Assembly: GCF_001949145.1 (NCBI RefSeq)
Contig: NW_019091362.1
Location: 5,562,828-5,603,785 of the forward strand
Direction of reading: 5' to 3'
Source of the DNA: Acanthaster planci
Lineage: Eukaryota > Echinodermata > Asteroidea > Valvatida > Acanthasteridae
DNA: 40,958 nt
The position numbers were made by a program, and so were the translations under genes. Below the pieces are notes generated by a model. The model did no database searches, was not told the DNA's origin, and worked only from the letters and a program-made list of their open reading frames with translations. The stretch's first letter is position 1; every line of letters begins with the position of its first letter. This document shows, piece by piece, positions 9,601 through 16,195 of the stretch.

Positions 9601-10994
9601 CATGTAATTTAACACATACATGTACATGTGTTAATAAGGAAAACTAACATGAAAACCCTCCACTTTTCCCTCTGACCACTAACATGTCATCCGTTCATGA
9701 TTCCTTCCCAACCCCTCCCCTTCCTCCGCTACATGCGTACACATCAGTCAGCCAGCAGGAGGGGAGTACCGGCCACACCATAGTGAACGATTGTGTGGAC
9801 TTGGCCTACCTAGGGCTGAAAGCAGTCCTCCTGGATGAAATCCAACGACTGGGGGAGGCTCGCGATCTGCAGAAAACATAGCACTGGTTACTGCTAGCTT
9901 CATTGTAGATACAGTGTAGGTATGTCTCCTGACAAGGAGTGATTCACACTATAGACTGATAAGAAGGTTGCCATCGGCAACACACATTGTGCTCAGTTTG
10001 CACTGCATCAATGAGAAAAGTCAACTTTAATTTGTGAGACTACGCCATATGGTATTTATAATTTGCACAGGGCAATACGGTATGTACTTCTACGGAGCAG
10101 GGTTTTTTGGTATTATATATGTCAGTGGCACTTTTAATGTAGTGTTAAAAAATATCAGACATACATGTGCAAACAGTCTTTTGACCTATCCTCTGATTTT
10201 ACACCACACATTTTGTACTGACAATTTCCTGCTCATTCCTACTTTTGCATCCTTATGTGCACACTAACATGCATCGCCGTCTGCATCGTTTGCAGTGTTT
10301 CTGTATTTATATCTACGTACACAGTCACAGGCATGCCACATTGAGTTCATCAAACAAAGTCTCTGTCTTGTTTGCTCAGCATGATGCAGGAAAGTGAAAG
10401 TGGTTTTCATTGTATACTCAATGGCCAGAATTTTGTTGAAGAGGAAATAGACTTTTATGATCTAGATCTTCAAAAACGTTGAGTCAATCTCACTTCTACT
10501 GGCATATTCTAAATATTTGGATAAACATGAAGTTTATGTCAGTTGTTTTATATGGTAAGTATCTAAAAATAGCCCTTTTGTCATTTTGGCAGTGAACGGA
10601 AATGTACGTACATATGTACAAATTCACAACAGCAATCTCTTATATGAAACCCCTTGTACATGTAGCACAGCACATAACATTGTTTATATCTGTTGCTCAA
10701 TTACAGCACTTGCAAGAGCAGGTTAATTCACCCCAGGTCCCTGGACAGTTGCCTAGCAACTGTTGCCATGGCTGCATTGATTCCTGTTTTCGCAGACTCG
10801 CTTTTTTTCCCCTGACTAATCCATTTAATATTTTCACCCCAGTTCAGCAACAGACTGAATCTCCCAACTCTCACATCATCGTGAACGATGACGTGGAAGT
10901 CGCCTACGAAAAACTCAGAGGAATACTCAGCAATCCTCTCTCAGCACTCAAGGATCTCAAGTACAAGATGAAGACACTTATCGACCCCCCATAG
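3630..10994 (+). CDS. GUK1: Guanylate kinase (GMP kinase), 5' exons not seen
   Basis: Guanylate kinase transfers phosphate from ATP to GMP in the cytosol, making GDP for GTP synthesis. The coding joins are 3630-3671, 4384-4480, 7385-7523, 8398-8482, and then either 9748-9881 or 10843-10994. All junctions are GT..AG and phases match. The protein keeps family landmarks in order: TTRKPRPGEQDG (GMP-binding loop), YHYTTREWM, FIESAEFSGNLYGTSK (GMP-binding segment), CILDIEMQGV, VYIFVKPP, the lid region ERLRNRKTDTEEAIQKRL, and IVNDDVEVAY near the C-terminus. About 30 N-terminal residues with the P-loop are missing and were not found upstream, so their exon probably lies left of the window. An AATAAA at 11002 follows the distal stop almost at once. 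The usual FDVVI-type segment before the IVND motif is shortened. Identification is by recognition of conserved family motifs. Confidence 0.92.
3672..4383. other. GUK1 intron
   Basis: This 712-nt intron has donor GTAAGT and acceptor TTTCTCCCAG. It contains scattered ACATGTAC words and nothing else that I recognise. Confidence 0.75.
4384..4480 (+). CDS. GUK1: GUK1 exon: GMP-binding domain
   Basis: Encodes HYHYTTREWMENAITNGEF, then IESAEFSGNLYGT. The Tyr and Glu/Ser residues of this segment contact GMP in known guanylate kinases. The donor is AG|GTACCA, a weaker consensus, and the carried AG joins T of the next exon to make Ser (YGTSK). Confidence 0.93.
4647..4660. promoter_or_regulatory. X-box-like (RFX) site 2
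   Basis: GTTGCC-AA-GGCAAT is one mismatch from a perfect palindrome. It lies in a GUK1 intron and is followed by GGACATT, so it shares a 13-mer with the palindrome at 3021-3050. Another near match, GTTTCC-AT-GGCTAC, is at 4715-4728. Confidence 0.4.
4893..4970. repeat. ATTTAAAT-rich degenerate repeat
   Basis: Repeated TTTAAATC/GATTTAAA words surround a T-run. The sequence is self-complementary and low in complexity, the look of a degraded short inverted-repeat element. It lies inside a GUK1 intron. Confidence 0.55.
7385..7523 (+). CDS. GUK1: GUK1 exon: core beta strands
   Basis: Encodes (S)KKAVQDVLNQNKICILDIEM followed by QGVIQIQKTNLKPVYIFVKP. These are the conserved LD-x-x-QG and P-(I/V)-YI-x-V-x-PP motifs of GMP kinase. 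The acceptor is TTTTTGACAG and the donor CTG|GTGAGT, phase 0. Confidence 0.95.
7524..8397. other. GUK1 intron
   Basis: This 874-nt intron has donor GTGAGT and acceptor TTAAACAG. It is AT-rich with a few ACATGTAC words. No other feature was seen. Confidence 0.7.
8398..8482 (+). CDS. GUK1: GUK1 exon: lid region
   Basis: Encodes EERLRNRKTDTEEAIQKRL then ETARREMDF. It matches the Arg-rich lid segment that closes over ATP (family form RLRxRxTxTEExxxxRL). It ends in phase 1 (A|GTGAGT), the phase needed by both downstream last exons. Confidence 0.94.
8483..9747. other. GUK1 intron
   Basis: This 1.27-kb intron holds scattered ACATGTAC words and no additional recognisable exon. The acceptor used is ACATCAG at 9741-9747. 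Confidence 0.6.
9748..9881 (+). CDS. GUK1: GUK1 alternative last exon, proximal
   Basis: After joining, the codon A|TC gives Ile and the frame continues SQQEGSTGHTIVNDCVDLAY, then a Leu-rich helix ending ARDLQKT and TAG at 9879-9881. This is homologous in layout to the distal exon (IVND-x-V-x-x-AY core), but the Asp after IVND is Cys and the tail differs. No AATAAA was noticed in the next few hundred bases. It may be a true alternative end or a duplicated exon that is decaying. Confidence 0.6.
9967..9981. promoter_or_regulatory. X-box-like (RFX) palindrome 3
   Basis: GTTGCC-ATC-GGCAAC has perfect 6-bp arms with a 3-bp spacer, matching the RFX X-box form. It lies between the two alternative last exons of GUK1. 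Confidence 0.45.
10748..10775. promoter_or_regulatory. X-box-like (RFX) palindrome 4 with adjacent half site
   Basis: GTTGCC-T-AGCAAC fits the X-box consensus. It is followed directly by GTTGCCATGGCTGC, a near palindrome sharing the left half. The pair lies about 70-95 bp before the distal GUK1 last exon. Confidence 0.45.
10843..10994 (+). CDS. GUK1: GUK1 last exon, distal
   Basis: Joined from exon 8398-8482, A|TT gives Ile and the frame reads QQQTESPNSHIIVNDDVEVA, then a helical C-terminus ending KTLIDPP and TAG at 10992-10994. The IVNDD-x-x-x-AY motif is the standard GMP kinase C-terminal strand and helix. A canonical AATAAA at 11002-11007 makes this the best-supported end of the gene. Confidence 0.9.
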
Positions 10995-11001
10995 GGCTTG
11001 G

Positions 11002-11007
11002 AATAAA
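11002..11007 (+). terminator. GUK1 polyadenylation signal
   Basis: AATAAA begins 8 bases after the TAG stop of the distal last exon, which implies a very short 3' UTR. Confidence 0.7.
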
Positions 11008-11121
11008 ATACAGATTTCTTTTAAAAATGTTCCTGATTTCATTACATTTCTGAAGAATGCATGTGTGCAAAGCTGAAGCAGGTTTGGGTTTTTTTTTTTG
11101 CTTTTTTACACTAACAAGAAT

Positions 11122-11389
11122 GATTAGGGTTTTGCCCTAACCCAACGTATATATTAATAAACACTGTATGCTCAGTGCTTGTCCGAGAGCTTGCGAAAAA
11201 AGTCACAAGCTTACTCGGGTGGGACTCGAACCCACGACGTCCTGCTTACTAGTGCAGACGTCTTAACCACCACTCGTGGGTTCGAGTCCCACCCAAGTAA
11301 GCTTGTGACTTTTTTTTGCAAGCTCTCGGACAAGCACTGAGCATACAGTGTTTATTAATATATAGGTTAGGTAAGGGCAAAACCCGTTA
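11122..11389. mobile_element. 268-bp inverted-repeat element with tRNA-like core
   Basis: Two arms of about 116 bp (11122-11237 and 11274-11389) are near-perfect reverse complements, about 90% by eye, around a 36-nt loop. Each arm carries a box-B-like T-arm sequence: GGTTCGAGTCCC on the plus strand at 11279-11290 and its complement at 11221-11232. Read on the minus strand, 11221-11275 resembles the D and anticodon arms of a tRNA ending in a T-arm. Outer ends carry GGGTTTTGCCC. This looks like a foldback or MITE-like derivative of a tRNA-derived SINE, about 115 bp beyond the GUK1 polyadenylation signal. Confidence 0.85.
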
Positions 11390-11789
11390 TATAAATTAAC
11401 ATCTCCCCCACACAAAAATACATCTTGAAGAATGATTAGCATATGGTTTGTCTTGTATGCAAAAGGGATTTGCTTGACATTTTCTTTAGTTATGCATCAG
11501 TTTACCACTGTTAATATATTCTTTGAAATCATCGGGGGGGGAGGACAGTAAATGCACTGCCTAGGGTATTCCTCTAGCTTTATATTCACAATGTGTTGTT
11601 TTAAAAGGACCCCAAAATTGATTTGAATTCTAATAGGCTCTGAAACCTGAAACAAATTTGGGAACTCCTAACTTCTGAACTTTGTGGCCATTTTTTTTCA
11701 GCCATCAAGGGAGTAGGTGCCTACACGTACACATGTATCAGTCGCATTGTTTTTTCCTTGTACGATGTGCAGTGAAAATTTTTTTTATC

Positions 11790-12000
11790 CTACCATTGTT
11801 AAGGTTCCATTGTGAAACTCCCGTTCTGAGATTTTGTATTCCAAATGAAAACCGGATAAGATTTCAAGGAATCCAGAATTTCCTTGTACATGTACAGTGT
11901 TTTAATTCTACTATTGTTAAGGTTCCATTGTGAAACTCCTGTTCTGAGATTCTGTATTCCAAATGAAAAACAGGATTTGATTTCAAGGAATCCAGAATAT
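11790..12000. repeat. Tandem duplication, period about 118 bp
   Basis: The block beginning TTGTTAAGGTTCCATTGTGA at about 11797 recurs at about 11915. Both copies continue through the sequence AACTCC(C/T)GTTCTGAGATT to AAGGAATCCAGAAT, with a few substitutions. An ACATGTAC word (11886-11896) sits at the joint. The open frames spanning it on both strands are shadows of the repeat. Confidence 0.85.
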
Positions 12001-12189
12001 AGGTATACATCCAGAATCCAGTCTAAAGCTTTGAAATTCAAGATCACTTTACCTTGAAAGTATATTTGAATGTCCATTTAGAAAAGTTTAATTCTATTCA
12101 CTGACTCGTACTTGTATGTAAGACAGTAATTACATGTATGCTCAGTATAAAGGTAGTATTGTTCAGAGTCCCTAAAGGGACATACATGT

Positions 12190-12365
12190 ATCTCGTACAC
12201 ACGAAATACTTATCTCATGCACACAAAATCTCTTTTAAAAATTGAACTCATGCAATTATTTTGTGCGCAAGCGATAATAATTTCATGCAAAAGTGATTTA
12301 CCGAGCATGTTGTGCGCACAAGATATGTGTAATTATTTTTTGCAAATAGTTTGCTCGTGTAATGT
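12190..12365. repeat. Degenerate GTGCGCACAAGAT-type repeat
   Basis: Variants of TCTCATGCACACAAAAT, TTTTGTGCGCAAG and TTGTGCGCACAAGAT recur in both orientations. This is probably a decayed inverted-repeat element. Confidence 0.5.
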
Positions 12366-12886
12366 TCCTAGTGTTAAACATTTTCGTTTTTGTCAAATAG
12401 TTTTAATTTTGTGAATTAACAAAAAAGGAAGGTTCATCATAGATGATGTCAGATATGATGACGTGCACATGCAGCATGCATCAGTCCTACATGTATTATG
12501 GGATGTTAGGGGCCTCGAGCTCGACCAAGAGAGGGCACTATTTTCTTCACAATGGAGGCTCCCGGGGTCAGAACTGAACTTTACTGGTTCATGAACAACT
12601 AGGAAATGCACACGTCAAGGTCGTATTACTACCAACAAATTGAACACTCCCGACCAACACAGCTCTTTTTTAGCCGATGAGGGGGGGTGCTTCTTTTCGA
12701 GGCGGATTGGCAGGTGACATTGTGTTCTTTCTTAGCATACATGTACATGGAAACCATTAATCACACAAACCTTTTTGCCAGCAATTCAGCAGGTCCATGG
12801 AATACTGGCCCTATGTACATATAGCTGCAAAATTAAGTTTTTATGATTGATAGTTGCATGTACTTTTTTCATTTTTTTGTCTGCGT

Positions 12887-12903
12887 GAGTGTGTGTGTGT
12901 GTG
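12887..12903. repeat. Short (GT)n microsatellite
   Basis: An uninterrupted run of GT dinucleotides. No gene lies nearby. Confidence 0.8.
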
Positions 12904-13848
12904 AGACACCTGTACTGGTCATAAATACTTAGTTGCAACTTAATTGGAAGAAAAATGTTTACATACCAAATACTTTAATATTGCATTTGATAATGCATGT
13001 ATATGAAAAATACATTTGAATGTTTAACAGTCATTTGGAACAGTTGTATTGTACATACTGCTGACAGAGGTTTAAAAAAAATAAGTTTTGGAATACTTTT
13101 GAAATAGAGCTTGAATATAATCTTGGTGTTCAGATGTCAAAGAGTTTACACTGTGATCATGGTCATGTGCAACTGTAATCATAACTCTAGTATGAAATGC
13201 TATTTAAAATAATTAATATTCCATAGACTTAACCTTACAAGTGTATGCATGATTGTTTCATGGTTAAATATTAATTATTCTGAGCAGCCAATTACAAACT
13301 AATGTATGGAATAGTTGTTAAAACAACATACACAGTCAGTGCATTGTAATTTATGCACCTCATACATATTCATGATCCAGTGCTAGAATGTCACTGGTCC
13401 ATTCACTATTTTTACTGTTAACCAGGTGCGGGCGAGTCAAATACCTTGACTCGTGGTTCAGTGGGAGTGGTGCCTGTATGCATGCACAAGGATTGCCCTA
13501 GCTACACTACCACAGGAATGAATGCACATACATGTTCTACTAAAGCTTCCCTGATCATTCTGCAGCAACCTCTCCCTTGCTCCTGAAATTTTGATGAATA
13601 ATAACTTGTTGGAATGTACAACTGAGTATGTCTGAGGTACTGTGAAAATAATACATACATTGTATATGTGTAGCACGTGGTTTATTTCGGGTGGATAGTT
13701 GATAATACATGTGAGCTTCCTCGTTGTGGAAAAACAACAAACTAGATTTCATGTGAACTTAAAATGCCAAGGGGAACTAAAATCAACTATCCACTCTCAA
13801 GCTATGTTTTATATTTGTTTACTGTTTACTTGATTTAAATACGATTGG

Positions 13849-14001
13849 TTCACAATAGTGCGCCTCCAAGAGTTTGCATTGCGTTGTCCAGTCACAATGC
13901 AAGAAATCTGTTGTCCCTTTCCAAACGTGCATTGGGTCAACAGATTTCGCGCACTGTGATTGGTCAACACGTTAAAACTCTTGGAGGTGCCCTGTTGTGA
14001 A
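13849..14001. mobile_element. 153-bp foldback (MITE-like) element
   Basis: The left end TTCACAATAGTGCGCCTCC and the reverse complement of the right end (TTCACAACAGGGCACCTCC) match over about 27 bp. Internal segments also pair: AGAAATCTGTTG at 13902-13913 with CAACAGATTTC at 13938-13948. It has no coding capacity and would fold into an imperfect hairpin. It fits a non-autonomous inverted-repeat transposon. Confidence 0.75.
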
Positions 14002-15589
14002 ACGCCCGTATTCAAGTATCATCCTCACAAGATTTTTCACAAAAAAAACATTGTCCGTATTATTTCTGGCACAAAGTGTGCTACAAACAGTTGGCCAGGA
14101 ATAAATTTCAAATGGCACCACATACAATCTTGTGCTCAGTTGGATTTTATTAATGTCGTTTTGTCCCTTTGAATGCAATATTACAGGAAATGACAGATAC
14201 TAGAACAGGCCACGTATGTTCACATTAAAACAAGTCAATGTTTACACTTTTTTACTCATTTCCTCTTTTAAATTTTTCCGTCATTTTGCTGGCCTATCAA
14301 CTTTTCAAATCACATTTGTTTCCTATTAAATGATCCGTTTTTGCCAGATTGCATGGGATAATTTAACTACTTACATGTACATTTGTTTTGTGTTCATGTG
14401 TAACTTTTTCTGAGGATCAGCTTCTTTCCTTGCTTTGTGCTGCTCGTGTGCCAGCACAAAACACTATGGAACCCTTTACTCTCTGAAAACTTTGTCCTTT
14501 TTCTGTAAATTCTAAATCACACCATTAATGCCTGGTTAAGGCAATGACATAATTGCTCTCTTCAAGGGTCATAATTACATCCATTGACTTGGTGGTTATT
14601 ACTCATCATCAATCACTTGCTGCCGGGTGCTTAGAAAAATGCAGTGCATACATATGGGGTGAATTTCAAGACTTTCAGTTTTCACAATTCTTCAAAAATT
14701 CATTGTTTCATTTAACGGACGTTTAAACATGCACCAAGTACTCTTTAGGCACTACTCTAAGCTGACAGGTGACCTTCATTGATGCCCGAGTTTTTCAGCC
14801 AGGCCTGCAGCCTTGTAAACAGAGCCCAGATTGTGCGGTGTTATACAACTGTCTTTTGTTCACGAACCTGGAACAGTGCACTGCTGACCTCTTTTTCAAT
14901 AGGGGCCAGGTTAGCGGGCAGCGGTGCTGTGTGGCTTATCGCTGCGGTGGAGCGCTTTTGTCCCCGGTGGTAATCCGCTTGCTCTAAATGCCCCAAACTG
15001 TGGTATACTGTTTCAAAACAAGGCCGGATTATCTTCACTACAGAGAGTGAAAAAATGTTGGTAATGCCCAGCAGCTCAGTCTTTTGTACTGAGGTCTTTT
15101 GTTACAAGGCCCAACTCTTTTGTCCCGGCTTCGGGCTCCCCGGCTTCATGTATAAAGCCTAGGTACTCGAAAACAGGTCGCCCAGTAGGAAATGGTTAAG
15201 TGACATCGTACATAAGACTGGACCTATATTTTTACTACCAAGGACCACTTGCCAAGATCCCCAGGATAAATTGCATGGGATATACACGTAGGACATGGCA
15301 CTGATCTCCAGTTGTAACAATATGACAACGTGCCTTATTTGTACACTTCACTGTGGATGGGACATTTGTTTTTGAAAGAAATGGTGGATGGAGAACCTGT
15401 ACTATGTTTTTCCCACATATTACAATCCATTAGATACCTCAAATACATAGTACCAATAACGGAAATTATTTTCTCTTACCCGTGTCCAATTTCTGCAATT
15501 TCATCTTAAAGGGGAGTAAAACTTATGAAGGTGCCACTGGGTTTTGAATACGTGGAAATGCCGAAGAAATAGGTAAACCAATGTGGGAA

Positions 15590-15802
15590 ATGGCCAACAA
15601 AACTCTAATGGACAAACCAGCATTTCATGGCATTAGTCGAAAAGTGGACAACCCACACAGAATACAAGCCAGTGGTCCATGTACTTCTGCCGTACATTTC
15701 GCACAAAAAGAGAAATTGGAGGATGAGGATGAACCCTTTCCTATATCAAACAGAAATGAATACGTGTACACGAGACACCTGATGAGCGGATATTGTACAT
15801 AG
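15590..15802 (+). CDS. Unrecognised small open frame (70 aa)
   Basis: The frame is open from about 15550. The second ATG (15590) has a good context (GAAATGGCC) and would give a 70-residue, Lys/Asp/Glu-rich peptide starting MANKTLMDKPAFHG and ending RHLMSGYCT. It has no signal peptide or membrane segment. The residue mix looks protein-like rather than repeat-derived, but I recognise no family and saw no polyadenylation signal. A perfect 8-bp stem with 6-nt loop (15813-15834) lies 10 bases after the stop. It is tail-to-tail with TSFM, whose stop codon is 187 bp away. Confidence 0.3.
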   Translation: MANKTLMDKPAFHGISRKVDNPHRIQASGPCTSAVHFAQKEKLEDEDEPFPISNRNEYVYTRHLMSGYCT

Positions 15803-15812
15803 GTACATGAGT

Positions 15813-15834
15813 GCCTGACATAAGAGTGTCAGGC
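15813..15834 (+). other. Hairpin GCCTGACA-N6-TGTCAGGC
   Basis: A perfect 8-bp stem with a 6-nt loop, between the small frame ending at 15802 and the TSFM stop codon. It does not match the histone mRNA stem-loop (6-bp stem, 4-nt loop). Its role is unknown. Confidence 0.5.
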
Positions 15835-15989
15835 TTAAGTCCCCTTCTTTTTTCCAACACAGACATCTGAGAGACCTGTTCTGCAATTTATAAAATACCT
15901 TGTCAACGTCCCATAACCTACCAAAGAACCACTAGCTTGGAGGTTTTGTTTTTATCCTAGGAACCAAGTCTTGAGGTCAGCCTTTCATC

Positions 15990-16195
15990 TCACGAGTCCC
16001 CGACCGCGGCGGAAGACTCCCCGCACTCAAACCGCGCAAAGTCTACGATCTCCAGGCTCTCCTGGCGGATGAGCTCCCCGACGGTGATTGTGGGGTCTAG
16101 GAGGTACTCCTGTCTCAGCATCTCTGTCTCCACTTTGCTGTCCTCACCTTCACTCGAGCCCACTGGCTTTGGTTCTTGCTCTCTGGTGGTTTCTA
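15990..16195 (-). CDS. TSFM: TSFM last coding exon
   Basis: Encodes an acidic linker ([17 protein letters not shown]), then [35 protein letters not shown] and a short tail ending VGDS. The acceptor is ATGAGCAG. The exon receives one base from the previous exon (G|TA, Val). It is GC-richer than the surrounding intron. The stop codon excludes the possibility that the gene runs further left. Confidence 0.94.

Larger units (their letters stand above)
1..9620. repeat. Dense dispersed ACATGTAC / CCGGTACATGT simple-repeat territory
   Basis: The words ACATGTAC, GTACATGT and CGGTACATG recur dozens of times, singly and in short runs (for example 1-30, 420-435, 530-575, 690-780, 1110-1145, 2608-2645, 2865-2935, 3250-3268, 4195-4240, 5545-5570). 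The unit is self-complementary, so it appears equally on both strands and yields spurious open frames rich in Met-Tyr-Met-Tyr. The repeats fill the upstream region and the introns of the guanylate kinase gene. The function, if any, is unknown. Confidence 0.85.
9882..10842. other. Intron or 3' UTR between the two GUK1 last exons
   Basis: The stretch contains two X-box-like sites (9967-9981 and 10748-10760). The run ending CACCCCAG at 10842 is preceded by a pyrimidine-rich tract (10800-10840), a good acceptor. Confidence 0.6.
11390..15580. other. Intergenic region between GUK1 and TSFM, no recognised gene
   Basis: Apart from the repeats listed separately (tandem pair at 11790-12000, degenerate repeat at 12190-12365, foldback at 13849-14001 and a GT run at 12887-12903) I see no exon with protein-like content. 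The frames at 14769-15038 were not recognised and have no splice or polyadenylation context. Confidence 0.55.

Noticed and set aside
11221-11290. Functional tRNA gene in the 11.1-11.4 kb palindrome
   Set aside because: The T-arm is good, but an acceptor stem and a complete cloverleaf cannot be built. The sequence is part of a repeated inverted unit.
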